This document shows, one piece after another, positions 54,301-62,913 of a DNA stretch of 64,000 bases; the stretch's first letter is position 1, and each line of letters opens with the position of its first letter. The notes below the pieces were generated by a model. It was not told where the DNA came from and did not search any database. It saw only the letters and a program-made list of their open reading frames with translations. Source of the DNA: Acidobacteriota bacterium (GTDB taxonomy: Bacteria > Acidobacteriota > Blastocatellia > UBA7656); contig JBFMDH010000002.1 of assembly GCA_040754075.1 (NCBI GenBank), forward strand, positions 1 through 64,000, read 5' to 3'. The translations under genes and the position numbers were made by a program.

Positions 54301-55233
54301 ATGCGTATAGGAATTTGTATTATCCTGACTCTCAGTCTCCTGCTTTCTGCTTTGGCGCAGCAAGATGACAAACCCATCAAACTACAGACCGACCTCGTCG
54401 CCATCGATGTGACCATCACCGACAAAGACGGCAATTTCCTGCGTAATCTCAAACGCGAAGATTTTGTGATTTACGAAGACAACGAACCGCAGAAAGTCGA
54501 GTTTTTTGAAGCCAATGAAAAAGCCGCCTTCACGCGCCCGCTCGCCGTGGTCTTTGCCTTTGATATTTCCGGCAGCATTACCCCCGAAGAAATAGACCGT
54601 CAGCGACAGGCGACGGAAAAGTTCATGAGTCTGGTACAACGCGAATCGGTCTATTCGGTGGTTGCGTTTAACAATGAAATTCGCGTGTTGCAGGATTTCA
54701 GCAATGATGCCAATAAAATTTCTCAGGCATTCAGAAAAATCAAAGATACTTCGGGTTCAACGCGCATTTTTGCGACCATCGGTCGGGCAGTTGAAATGCT
54801 CAAAAAAGTGCCGCGCTATCGCGGCGCGCGACGTTTGCGTCGCGTTGTAGTGATTGTGACTGATGGTTATGACAACGTAGACCCGACAGAGCAAACTGAA
54901 TTGATTCAAAGCGCAAATGATGCCGAAGTGACGGTCTATTCAATTACCCTGCCATCTTATCCGGCGGGCGGCAATCAACCGCGTATCATGACTTTGCTCG
55001 ATGTGTCGCGGGTTGTGCCTTCGACCGGCGGCGCAGATTTTTCCGCCGACGTCAGCGATTTCACGCCGGTCTTCAAAGCCATTGCCGAAGAGATTCAATC
55101 GGGCTACACCGTCGCCTATTACCCGTCCGAAAAATCGCGCAATGACGGTCGCGCGCATCAACTTCGCGTCGAAGTAAAAAAGACTGGCGCCATTGTTCGC
55201 GCCAGCCGCAGTAGTTTTCAATCGGCGAAGTGA
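54301..55233 (+). CDS. Secreted VWA-domain protein (acidobacterial VWFA-related type)
   Basis: This 310-residue protein has a short signal peptide (MRIGICIILTLSLLLSALAQ) and a von Willebrand factor A domain. The first strand carries the MIDAS motif 'VVFAFDISGSITPEEIDRQRQA' (DxSGS), with later MIDAS threonine and aspartate in 'STRIFATIGRAVEMLKK' and 'VVIVTDGYDNVD'. The N-terminal strand 'VAIDVTITDKDGNFLRNLKREDFVIYEDNEPQKVEFF' is characteristic of the Acidobacteriota VWFA-related family. It binds a protein ligand through a metal ion and is exported. It is divergent from the hydrolase gene. Confidence 0.9.
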   Translation: MRIGICIILTLSLLLSALAQQDDKPIKLQTDLVAIDVTITDKDGNFLRNLKREDFVIYEDNEPQKVEFFEANEKAAFTRPLAVVFAFDISGSITPEEIDRQRQATEKFMSLVQRESVYSVVAFNNEIRVLQDFSNDANKISQAFRKIKDTSGSTRIFATIGRAVEMLKKVPRYRGARRLRRVVVIVTDGYDNVDPTEQTELIQSANDAEVTVYSITLPSYPAGGNQPRIMTLLDVSRVVPSTGGADFSADVSDFTPVFKAIAEEIQSGYTVAYYPSEKSRNDGRAHQLRVEVKKTGAIVRASRSSFQSAK

Positions 55234-55244
55234 AAGCGCCGTGT

Positions 55245-55380
55245 GAAGGCAAAAGGCAAGAGTGAAAACGGTTTTAATTCCGCCAAGGGGCGTTACTAAG
55301 ACATTGACGCCGAGCAGCACATCAACCAATTTACTGTGCGCTTTTCTACTTTTGCCTTTTGCCTTTTAACTTTTGCCTTT
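55245..55380. repeat. GGCAAAA heptamer arrays, opposed
   Basis: Short GGCAAAA arrays at 55248-55265 and the complement (TTTTGCC) at 55350-55378 flank the gap between the convergent VWA and TonB-receptor genes. Together they can pair as an imperfect stem. They are the same heptamer as at 12.4, 33.5 and 42.4 kb. Confidence 0.7.
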
Positions 55381-55384
55381 CGCA

Positions 55385-58132
55385 CTAAAACCGTGTGCTA
55401 TATCTCAAATACACTCCGCGTCCCGGCGCATCCAATCCCGAACTGATGCCGCGATAATTTCTATCGCCGATGTTTTCAAAATCAATCATCACTTCGTGAC
55501 GTTCAGCGATACGAAACCCGCCGCGCGCGTTGAAAGTGATGTAACCCGGGATGGCTGTGTAAAGCGATGACGAATTGACGCCGACGCCGAGTACACGGTT
55601 TTGAATTTGCGCTAAGGTTTCGCCCGTCGCATTCAAACGGTCATCGGCATTGCCGGCAATACCATCGGGTCCCGCATTCACCAGTCCGCGCGCCCTTGCG
55701 CCGTTGTTGAAGAAATTGGCGATGCTTGAGCGCGAACGCCCTGCGCCTGTGCGACGGTCACCTAAATCAAGCGACGAAAGTCGCGTCTGCCGGTCAACCG
55801 CGTGAACATACGGTTCAAACCAGAATTTGCTTCCCGATGGCGCATAACGCAGTTTCAAATAGAAATCGGCGGGTGGCGTTCCGCCTTCGATATTCGGCGG
55901 CAGCCCCGAACGTTTGTCTTCGGCGTGAATGTAGGTGAAAGCCGTCGATGCCGACCAGTGAGCGGCAAGCTTCACTTCCAATGTATGCTCGAATCCATAG
56001 AGTCTGACATCATCGAAATTGGCGCGCACCAACACAGGGGTTGCCGAGGCTACGGGAACGAAGACCGTACCATTGGCGAGTTGTTGAGTGATGGTCTGGT
56101 CGCCCAGTCTTAAACCGACTGCGCCCTGCGGTAAAATGAGCGCCTGTTTTTGAATGTTGTCGGAGATGTCATTGATGAAGAAAGCGAAGTCGGTATCGAA
56201 GCGTTGATTGCGATAGCGCGCGCCGAAATCGTAAGTCAAATTGCTTTCGGGTTTGAGTTGTTCGACCGGAAGCCCTGACGACACGGCGCTGCTTGCCGCA
56301 GAGGTTCCGACAAACCCACCAAGCCCTGCAACATCGGGCGCGGCGATTTCAAAACCATCACCCGTAAGTCCGAGCGTGCCTAAATCGGTGATGTGCGGCG
56401 CGCGCAAACCTCTGGCGATATTAAAAACAAAATTCAAGCCTTCAACGGGCGAGATGACCGCGCCTGCGCGAAAGGTGACGGCGTCTATGTCGAATGAATC
56501 ATCGGGCCATAACCGTCTGCCATTGACCACAGGCGAATTGGCGGCGCGTGAATCATAAGCGTATCTGCTGTAGCGCACACTGCCAATCAATCGCAATTTG
56601 CTGCTGATGACATCGAAGACATCCTGCGCGTAGACGCCGCCGCTTTTGAACTCGGCATCATCGGGCACGCGCCCGCGCCTTAAAGTCGAAACCTGGGTTA
56701 CGGGATTGACGCCGAATGATGGCGCGTTGATACCTTCGCTATAAAATTCACCGCCGAGCAAAAAGTTATTGCGCGAACCGATTTGTTTATTGGCGAAAGC
56801 CTGAAGCCCATGCACATTGGTGCGTTCATACTCGTGATTGATCGACGCATTGCGATTGCCGTTGCCGCCTTGATTGACGCGCTCTTCGCGTTGCGAGTTG
56901 AATGAATATCCCGCAGAAAAGCTATCGAACCAGCCAAAATTCATGCGGTTATAACGCACATAAAACAGGTCAAGCATGAAGTTGCGCAGGTCAGCAATCA
57001 AATTGCCATCGCCGCCAAGCAACTGATCCCAACGTTTGCCGCCATCAATCTGGCTGCGAATATAGCTGGTGATAAACTGGTCTTTGGTGGTTGGCGAAAA
57101 ATTCATTTTCAACATGCCGCCATATTGCGTAAACGCAGTATCGGGTATGCGGTCATCAATCACCAGATCGGAACTCAGGTTGAAAAAGCGCGTCACCGCA
57201 TTGTGCGAATCGCGTTCATGCCCGGTGCGCAAATTATTGACGCGATGTCCCGCGAAATTCGCCAGGAGTCCGAAATGTCTGGTTGAATAACCGGTCGTCA
57301 GGCTTGAACCGAAACTGGCATCGGCGGTGTTGCCAAACAGGCTCAAACGACTTTCGCTTTGCGGGGTTTCGGTAAGCGCAGGGGTGCGCGTCAGATATTG
57401 AATGCTGCCGCCGAGCGCGTCGCTGCCGTATTGCGCGCTGTTGGGTCCGCGCAATACTTCGGTGGCTTGCAGGTTCGAGACATCAATCAGATTGAAAAAC
57501 GAACTGACGCCGCCGCGCTGCGCCGCGTTTGAATAACGCACACCGTCAATGAAGGCATTGACTTTGTTGCCGACCAGTCCGCGAATGAAGACGCCGGAAA
57601 CCGTCGGGCTGGTGCGTTGCAAATGCAAGCCTGCCTCTTCGGTGAAAATTTGCGCGGTGACCGCTTTGGCGCGTTCGGCAATCACCTCTTCGTTGATGAC
57701 GTTGACCTGTTGGGTGGTGTTTTCGACGCTTTCGACGAGTCCGGTGTTAGCGGTTACGGTGACGGTTTCGGCATCGATTCGCGGTTCGAGCGTCACCGAT
57801 ACTTCGGCGGTTGACAGTCGCGTGTTGATGGCTTCGCGACGGTCTGCGAAACCTTTGGCGCTGACGATGAGCAAATAATTGCCTTCGGGAATATCATCGA
57901 AATTGAAACGACCCTGAGTGTCGGTTTTTGTGGAAGCGACGGTTGCCTGCTGCGCAGTGAGCAACACGACGTTGGCATCAACAATGGCATCGCCGCGGGA
58001 ATCTTTTACGCTGCCGGTTAATTTTGTAATTGTGGTGGCGAAGGTGGGATTCACCAAAGTGACGAAAGTGAGCAGTAGGATTGAAAGCGCCGCGAAAGTT
58101 TTATGCAAAGCGCTCATCAGGGATTTACTCAT
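55385..58132 (-). CDS. TonB-dependent receptor with N-terminal carboxypeptidase-regulatory-like domain
   Basis: This 915-residue outer-membrane receptor has a signal peptide (residues 1-33), a CarboxypepD_reg-like domain at about 36-115 ('LTGSVKDSRGDAIVDANVVLL', 'GRFNFDDIPEGNYLLIVSA'), a plug domain at about 130-240 ('VENTTQQVNVINEEVIAERA', 'EVLRGPNSAQYGSDALGGSIQ') and a 22-strand beta barrel ending in 'GRGVYLRYSTRF' with the terminal Phe needed for insertion. The ligand is unknown; the plug has no TonB-box match that I can place. A terminator separates the gene from the anti-sigma gene, but the ECF pair nearby may regulate it. Confidence 0.92.
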   Translation of the reverse strand: MSKSLMSALHKTFAALSILLLTFVTLVNPTFATTITKLTGSVKDSRGDAIVDANVVLLTAQQATVASTKTDTQGRFNFDDIPEGNYLLIVSAKGFADRREAINTRLSTAEVSVTLEPRIDAETVTVTANTGLVESVENTTQQVNVINEEVIAERAKAVTAQIFTEEAGLHLQRTSPTVSGVFIRGLVGNKVNAFIDGVRYSNAAQRGGVSSFFNLIDVSNLQATEVLRGPNSAQYGSDALGGSIQYLTRTPALTETPQSESRLSLFGNTADASFGSSLTTGYSTRHFGLLANFAGHRVNNLRTGHERDSHNAVTRFFNLSSDLVIDDRIPDTAFTQYGGMLKMNFSPTTKDQFITSYIRSQIDGGKRWDQLLGGDGNLIADLRNFMLDLFYVRYNRMNFGWFDSFSAGYSFNSQREERVNQGGNGNRNASINHEYERTNVHGLQAFANKQIGSRNNFLLGGEFYSEGINAPSFGVNPVTQVSTLRRGRVPDDAEFKSGGVYAQDVFDVISSKLRLIGSVRYSRYAYDSRAANSPVVNGRRLWPDDSFDIDAVTFRAGAVISPVEGLNFVFNIARGLRAPHITDLGTLGLTGDGFEIAAPDVAGLGGFVGTSAASSAVSSGLPVEQLKPESNLTYDFGARYRNQRFDTDFAFFINDISDNIQKQALILPQGAVGLRLGDQTITQQLANGTVFVPVASATPVLVRANFDDVRLYGFEHTLEVKLAAHWSASTAFTYIHAEDKRSGLPPNIEGGTPPADFYLKLRYAPSGSKFWFEPYVHAVDRQTRLSSLDLGDRRTGAGRSRSSIANFFNNGARARGLVNAGPDGIAGNADDRLNATGETLAQIQNRVLGVGVNSSSLYTAIPGYITFNARGGFRIAERHEVMIDFENIGDRNYRGISSGLDAPGRGVYLRYSTRF

Positions 58133-58189
58133 GCTCTTCTCCTAAGATTGATATTATTGTTGCTAATTTCCTGAATCTTATGACTGCTG

Positions 58190-58235
58190 AAAAAAAGCCG
58201 TATTCAATGTTTCTTGTTGCAGCATTGAATACGGC
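58190..58235 (-). terminator. Rho-independent terminator after the sigma/anti-sigma operon
   Basis: GCCGTATTCAATG (58197-58209) pairs with CATTGAATACGGC (58223-58235), a perfect 13-bp stem. On the minus strand it is followed at once by seven T residues (A at 58190-58196 on the plus strand). It ends the anti-sigma transcript about 100 bases before the TonB receptor start. Confidence 0.92.
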
Positions 58236-58276
58236 AACCGAATAGTGGAGGACATCGAAAACAACTTCATCAAAAT

Positions 58277-59008
58277 TCAAAATTTACGTTTATGGGTATC
58301 CAGGGCTTCGATGTTGAGCACCGGATGAACTTCGTACCATTCGCGGCCTTCTTCGGCATCGTAACGACTGACGCCATAGACCCGCACGCGCGAACCGACA
58401 GTTGGCGGTTCAAGGTGAATCGGGCTGATGATTTCGCAAACGATAAACGGCGACGGACGCTCGATGTCTTCGACCAGCTTGAATACCAAATCACCGTCTT
58501 CGGGACTGATTTTCACTTCACTGACGTAGCCTTCGGCGACCACGTGCGACGCTTTGTTGCTTTCCATCTCGCTGATATTGACCGGGTGATATTCATCGCG
58601 GTCAAACTGTCCGAAAATGCGCGCGGCATAAATTTCTTGCGGTTCGCGGGCTTGAATGATTAAAGCGAGACTCAGTCCGACAACCATCAGCGCAAGGATG
58701 ATGACGGCAAACCAGGGTGAAAGAAAAAATTCGCGGCGGATGGTGAACCGGCGTTTAGGTAAACCCGCAGGCGTCCCGGCGGATTGATTGTCGAGGGCTG
58801 CGGCAATCGCTGCCCAGTTATCGCGCGGCGGTTGGCGGCGGGCGAGTTTTGCGGCGAAGCGTTGCCCGTCACGCAGTCGCGCCACCTGCGCGCGACACCA
58901 GTTGCAATCCAGCAGATGGTCTTCGAGTTGTTTGGTTTTTGCCGGATTCAACTCGTCGTCTATGTAAAACGGAAAATTTTTATGTATATCAAAACGTAAG
59001 CATCTCAT
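58277..59008 (-). CDS. Zinc-finger anti-sigma factor with C-terminal OB-like domain
   Basis: The ATG at 59008 follows AGGAGTT. The 243-residue protein has the anti-sigma zinc site 'LEDHLLDCNWCRAQV' (HxxxCxxC) near residue 35, then a membrane helix at about residues 110-132 ('FFLSPWFAVIILALMVVGLSL'). The C-terminal periplasmic part, 'HVVAEGYVSEVKISPEDGDLVFKLVE' and 'GSRVRVYGVSRYD', has the strand pattern of an OB-fold. The layout fits a membrane-bound anti-sigma factor that holds the adjacent ECF sigma until an envelope signal. The OB-like sensor is unusual and might bind a ligand (inference). Confidence 0.85.
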   Translation of the reverse strand: MRCLRFDIHKNFPFYIDDELNPAKTKQLEDHLLDCNWCRAQVARLRDGQRFAAKLARRQPPRDNWAAIAAALDNQSAGTPAGLPKRRFTIRREFFLSPWFAVIILALMVVGLSLALIIQAREPQEIYAARIFGQFDRDEYHPVNISEMESNKASHVVAEGYVSEVKISPEDGDLVFKLVEDIERPSPFIVCEIISPIHLEPPTVGSRVRVYGVSRYDAEEGREWYEVHPVLNIEALDTHKRKF

Positions 59009-59126
59009 ATTGGATAACTCCTTCGATGCTTGAATGAAACAACCCGCCAAATGAGTTGTTCAACCTGCACATCCTTAGCTTCTTTACCATTCGTTTTCTC
59101 AAACGAGAGAGGCAGCGTTCTCCACT

Positions 59127-59699
59127 TTATAAAATTTTTCTAAGCGGTCTGAGCCGCGATTCGAGATGGCTTAGGGCGCGACTGAGGCGCGAGGCGACGG
59201 TTCCCGCAGAACACTCAAGCACCTCGGCAATCGCTTCGTAAGAAAGCCCTTCGATATATTTCAAGACCACCACGGCGCGCAGTTTCGGGGAAAGCTCCAT
59301 TACCGCTTGGGTAATGATTTCCTGCCGCTCGTTGCGTTGGTGTTCAACGTCCGGGGGTAAATGCCAGTCCAATTCCTGACCGCTTCCCAGTATGGCATCA
59401 AGCGGCACATATTCCGGGTTGCTGCGTCGCGAATGGTTCAAACATTCATTGAGGGCGATGCGGTAAATCCAGGTCGAAAGCGCCGATTCAAAACGAAAAC
59501 CCGCGAGGGCGCGAAAGATTTTTAAAAATATGGTCTGAGTTAAATCTTCGGCAAAGACCGTATCGCCGATGGAATAAGCGACCAGATTAAAAACCCGTTC
59601 GTTATAGCGTTTATAAATGGCGCGCTCCGCCGCGCGGTCGCCTGCTTGCGCCGCCGTGACCAGTTCACGTTCTGATAGTTGCGTATCGCTCAAATTCAT
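59127..59699 (-). CDS. ECF-type RNA polymerase sigma factor
   Basis: This 190-residue protein has sigma-70 regions 2 and 4 only. Region 2 is 'AIYKRYNERVFNLVAYSIGDTVFAEDLTQTIFLKIFRALAGFRFESALSTWIYRIALNECLNH'; region 4 is 'ELSPKLRAVVVLKYIEGLSYEAIAEVLECSAGTVASRLSRALSHL'. The domains are joined by a longer linker than usual, 'PEYVPLDAILGSGQELDWHL'. It directs RNA polymerase to a small regulon when released by the anti-sigma encoded 118 bases downstream. The gene is probably autoregulated. Confidence 0.93.
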   Translation of the reverse strand: MNLSDTQLSERELVTAAQAGDRAAERAIYKRYNERVFNLVAYSIGDTVFAEDLTQTIFLKIFRALAGFRFESALSTWIYRIALNECLNHSRRSNPEYVPLDAILGSGQELDWHLPPDVEHQRNERQEIITQAVMELSPKLRAVVVLKYIEGLSYEAIAEVLECSAGTVASRLSRALSHLESRLRPLRKIL

Positions 59700-59926
59700 G
59701 GAGATAAAAAAGCAACCTCGAATATATTAGACACCGGCGAAAATATTTTCTTCCCTGGTTTAATAAAAATCATGAGAGCAAAAGCGCCGGGAAGCAAACC
59801 GGTTTATTGACGACACCCCGAAATTATTGCTGCGGTGGGTTAAGTGGTTGACGACGTCGGCGGGCAATAGTAGTGTTGGCTTGCGTCGAACGAAATTTGG
59901 CAATCGTGCCTGAAAGAGTCCCATAA

Positions 59927-60208
59927 ATGACCAGTAAAGTTTATAAAGTGACCTTGACCCTGCCGGATTTAGCCGCCGCTCATGCCGAGCAGGAAGTGAG
60001 AGTTGAAACCACCAGTTGGACAACTGCCATCAAACTCGCCTGCGATGAAATCAGCCGCCGCCCGCATGTGCGCGGCAAACATATCAAATCTGCCAAACTG
60101 TTTTTCAGCCAGGTCGGCACCAGTGATAATCTGCCCGCCGAAAAAAAGACTAAGCCGGCAAAGAAAGCCAAGGCTTCCGCTGCTCAGGGCGCGCTGTTTG
60201 ATAAATGA
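59927..60208 (+). CDS. Small basic protein of unknown function
   Basis: This 93-residue protein starts at ATG 59927 with codon usage like its neighbours. It has a beta-rich N-terminal half ('VYKVTLTLPDLAAAHAEQEVRVETTSWTTAIKLA') and a Lys/Ala-rich tail ('KKTKPAKKAKAS'). I do not recognise the family; the pattern suggests a small globular domain with a basic, possibly nucleic-acid-binding, extension. No ribosome-binding site is strong. Confidence 0.55.
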   Translation: MTSKVYKVTLTLPDLAAAHAEQEVRVETTSWTTAIKLACDEISRRPHVRGKHIKSAKLFFSQVGTSDNLPAEKKTKPAKKAKASAAQGALFDK

Positions 60209-60301
60209 TTTGCGCGCCTTATCCGTTTGGTGACCAATCACCACCCGAAATATTTTTCCGGCGATTTGCATTCTTTTTTTCACCGCTTGCGTCTGTTTGA
60301 G

Positions 60302-60349
60302 TTGATGAAGTCCCGCTTCATCAAATTATGTAGTGACCATCTGTCACTA
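60302..60349. repeat. Two adjacent small hairpins
   Basis: TTGATGAAG (60302-60310) pairs with CTTCATCAA (60316-60324), and TAGTGAC (60331-60337) pairs with GTCACTA (60343-60349), each with a 5-base loop. They lie in the 280-bp gap between two small genes and may terminate the first or structure the leader of the second. No T-run follows. Confidence 0.55.
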
Positions 60350-60488
60350 TGAAAAGCTGTACGAGCAGGCGTTTAGATTTTAAATGCCGCTCCTGCCCGC
60401 CGGTGATGACGATATTGTCAAAGCGTTCGCTTTTGCTTTGCACCTCACCCGCATCGTTTGCAACGGCAAAATTTAAGGAGACACGATT

Positions 60489-60743
60489 ATGCCAAACGGA
60501 CACCGAATTGATATAAAACGCCTGGAAAAGAAGGTCACGGATTTAAGTGACGCGCTGGCAAAACTCAGTAGCAAAGAGGATTTCAAAAAGTTGATTTTGA
60601 TACTCAGAAGACCGGGTTGGACGACGCCTGCCGAATACATCTTCGCTTCGTCAATCGTTGAAGCGATGACCGCACAGGCGAAAGCCCTCGACAAATTAAA
60701 AGGCGATTTACTGAAAGGCAGCGACGCGGTCGGACGCGGCTGA
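60489..60743 (+). CDS. Small protein of unknown function with coiled-coil N-terminus
   Basis: This 84-residue protein is preceded by AAGGAGACA and starts at ATG 60489. Residues 8-35 ('IDIKRLEKKVTDLSDALAKL') have a leucine-heptad pattern, and the C-terminal part is helical ('AEYIFASSIVEAMTAQAKAL'). I do not recognise it. It lies directly before the XisH/XisI pair. Confidence 0.7.
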   Translation: MPNGHRIDIKRLEKKVTDLSDALAKLSSKEDFKKLILILRRPGWTTPAEYIFASSIVEAMTAQAKALDKLKGDLLKGSDAVGRG

Positions 60744-60851
60744 TTTTTTTAACTGTCAGTGTAACTAAAAGGGCAGGGAACTCACCCTGCCCGAACATTC
60801 GATGATTTTTGAAATACCATTTCTGGAAATCTCAGAACTTAAAATCGTAAT

Positions 60852-61268
60852 ATGCCAAGACTCGATAGTATTCATAGTGCTGTAAAAAATGCATTGGTAA
60901 AAGATGGCTGGCTGATTACTGCCGACCCGTACAAAATTAGATATGAAGAAATAACGCTTTATGCAGATTTAGCAGCAGAAAAACCGATTGTCGCCATGCG
61001 CAGCGGGCAAAAGATACTGGTTGAAGTGAAGAGCCTTGTCGGACTATCGAAATTACAGGATTTGAAGGAAGCACTTGGGCAATACGATATTTACTTTTAC
61101 CTGATGCAAGAGACCGAACCGGAGCGCAAACTCTATGTTGCGGTCAGCGAAACAGCCTACAAAGATTTCTTCAATCGTAAAGCGATACAGCTTATAATCA
61201 ACCGACATAGGCTTCCGCTTATCGTTGTGGATATAGATACAGAGGAGATTGTTACATGGATAAATTGA
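60852..61268 (+). CDS. xisH: XisH-family protein
   Basis: This 138-residue protein has the XisH signature: 'HSAVKNALVKDGWLITADPYKI', 'YADLAAEKPIVAMRSGQKILVEVKSLVG', 'LQDLKEALGQYDIYFYLM' and 'VAVSETAYKDFF'. The D-x(n)-E-x-K residues in 'ADLAAEK...ILVEVKS' fit a PD-(D/E)XK nuclease-like core. XisH and XisI control excision of the fdxN element in heterocystous cyanobacteria. Most XisH homologues occur far from such elements, and their role is then unknown. The gene overlaps xisI by 13 bases, marking a two-gene operon. Confidence 0.93.
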   Translation: MPRLDSIHSAVKNALVKDGWLITADPYKIRYEEITLYADLAAEKPIVAMRSGQKILVEVKSLVGLSKLQDLKEALGQYDIYFYLMQETEPERKLYVAVSETAYKDFFNRKAIQLIINRHRLPLIVVDIDTEEIVTWIN

Positions 61269-61597
61269 ATCATTACCGCAACCTGATAAAAACGATTCTT
61301 GGTCAATTTGTCGAATGGGACAAACGCCAACCGACACCCGGCGAAGAGACCGTTTTGATTGCCGATGATGAGCGCAACCATTATGTCCTGATGACCGTCG
61401 GCTGGGTAAACAACCAGCGTGTGTTGAATATGCGCGTCTATGTGCGCCTGCACGATGAAAAATTCTGGATAGAAGAAGATTGGACAGAAGACGGCATCGC
61501 CGCCGACCTGCTGCGCGAAGGCGTCCCCAAAGAAGATATTGTTTTAGCCTTCCACGACCCCGAAACCCGCAAACACACAGACTTCGCCGCTGCTTGA
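61256..61597 (+). CDS. xisI: XisI-family protein
   Basis: This 113-residue protein matches XisI along its length: 'DKLNHYRNLIKTILGQFVEWDK', 'LIADDERNHYVLMTVGWVNNQRV', 'VRLHDEKFWIEEDWTEDGIAADLLREGVPKEDIVLAFHDPETRKHT'. It always accompanies XisH and probably forms a complex or acts as its partner inhibitor. The overlap with xisH implies coupled translation. Confidence 0.93.
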   Translation: MDKLNHYRNLIKTILGQFVEWDKRQPTPGEETVLIADDERNHYVLMTVGWVNNQRVLNMRVYVRLHDEKFWIEEDWTEDGIAADLLREGVPKEDIVLAFHDPETRKHTDFAAA

Positions 61598-61982
61598 CGC
61601 GGAAATTGGATTTTTAGATGTCTTGTTTTTAAGATGGAATGAACGAAAATGAAATTTAAAAATTGCGGTAAGCATTAGTTGGCGGAATTTCAATTGAGTT
61701 GCTGTTTAGCTGTTAATGCGATAATCTGCGCAAGCCAAATTTTATTTGCAATACTTCTAATACAGTGGAACCTAAATTTCTTGAGGTTGAGAGTTACGCA
61801 TTTATGCGTGAATCGCTCTTCTCTCACGCCTGAAGGCGTTACTCTGAACTCTGAAAAATATCAACTTACTTAGGTTCCAATGTACTAACAGTTTTCATCA
61901 ATAAATATTAAAGTTGGAATGTAATATAGGATTCCAAAGTAATAAGCACTCTAATAGTTAAAGCCCAAAGGAAATTGACTGC
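61598..61982. other. AT-rich gap before the DruA-like gene
   Basis: Nearly 400 bases with no supported gene. It contains the second copy of the 124-bp palindromic element (61761-61884) and marks the change to lower GC and different codon use that begins with the DruA-like gene. Confidence 0.7.
61761..61884. repeat. 124-bp palindromic element, copy 2
   Basis: The same length and outer arms as copy 1 (33534-33657), with terminal repeats TACAGTGGAACCTAA and TTAGGTTCCAATGTA. The A-to-C and T-to-G changes relative to copy 1 preserve pairing of the ends. The core 61790-61845, bounded by AGAGTTACGC and GCGTTACTCT, reads as the reverse complement of the core of copy 1, while the flanking arms do not. 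No coding capacity. Confidence 0.9.
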
Positions 61983-62903
61983 GTGATTAAGAAAAATAAG
62001 AAGAAGGAAGTTCCTTTATTCCTCAGAGGTAGGCATTTTTCGGCAAGGGATTTGAAAGTCATAAATCGATGTGTTCAAAAATATTTTGATAAAGGGCGTA
62101 CATACATCTCAAAGGTGATTTGTGAGAAATTAAACTGGAAGCAACCTAATGGGTGGTTAAAGGATCGAGCATGTAGAGATGTATTACTGCAATTAAATGA
62201 AAAAGGAGTAATTGAGCTGCCTCCTGCTCGCACAAGGTTAAAAAAAAGGTGTGTGTTACAACAAGAAAAAAGAGTTTGGCATAATATTGATGTAGCGTCA
62301 CCTATAATTGATTACCCAGATAAAATTGATTTGGAACTTGCTAAGGGAAATAAAGCTGAAAAAATCTGGAATGAAATGGTTAAGGAATATCATTATCTGG
62401 GTCACAAAGTGCTAGTTGGAAGATGTATGAAATATTTAGTTAAAACAGGTGAAACAATTTTAGGGGCTGTGTCCTTTTCTTCTCCTGCCTGGCAGTTAGA
62501 ACCTAGAGATGCAATCCTCCAAAAGTTAGAAGTTCCCCTAGGAGATATACGTGATTTAGTTATCAATAATAGCCGCTTCCTTATACTTCCTAATGTAAAT
62601 GTTCCAAACCTGGCATCTACTGTTTTGTCTGTATCTACCCAAAAAATCGTGAATGATTGGAAGGATTATTACTCTATTACGCCGCTAATCGTAGAAACTT
62701 TTGTTCAGCCATCTTTATACAATGGTACTTGTTATAAAGCAGCCAATTGGCTGCAAATTGGAATGACGAAGGGGTATGCAAAAGCGGGCACCTCTTACCA
62801 TAATAGCCAAGAGCCTAAGAAGATTTTTATATATGGGCTTAGTAAAAAAGTACGACGTAAAATCCATCAAATTATAAACGACCAAGAGGACAAGGGATCA
62901 TAG
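61983..62903 (+). CDS. DruA-like (DUF4338) protein
   Basis: The GTG at 61983 follows AAAGGAA. The 306-residue protein has the DruA/DUF4338 motifs in order: 'YHYLGHKVLVGRCMKYLV' (residues 136-153), 'GAVSFSSPAWQLEPRDAIL' (161-179), 'INNSRFLILPNVNVPNLAS' (194-212), 'ETFVQPSLYNGTCYKAANW' (238-256) and 'PKKIFIYGL' (278-286). DruA was named from the Druantia anti-phage system, but DUF4338 proteins also occur outside it and their biochemistry is unclear. Codon use and GC are lower than the rest of the window, suggesting horizontal acquisition. It is 10 bases ahead of the next gene, in one operon. Confidence 0.85.
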   Translation: MIKKNKKKEVPLFLRGRHFSARDLKVINRCVQKYFDKGRTYISKVICEKLNWKQPNGWLKDRACRDVLLQLNEKGVIELPPARTRLKKRCVLQQEKRVWHNIDVASPIIDYPDKIDLELAKGNKAEKIWNEMVKEYHYLGHKVLVGRCMKYLVKTGETILGAVSFSSPAWQLEPRDAILQKLEVPLGDIRDLVINNSRFLILPNVNVPNLASTVLSVSTQKIVNDWKDYYSITPLIVETFVQPSLYNGTCYKAANWLQIGMTKGYAKAGTSYHNSQEPKKIFIYGLSKKVRRKIHQIINDQEDKGS

Positions 62904-62913
62904 AGAGGAATAA

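Noticed and set aside
59760-60023. Minus-strand frame of 87 codons overlapping the 93-residue small gene
   Set aside because: It overlaps the better plus-strand gene, has no ribosome-binding site and shows no recognisable motif.
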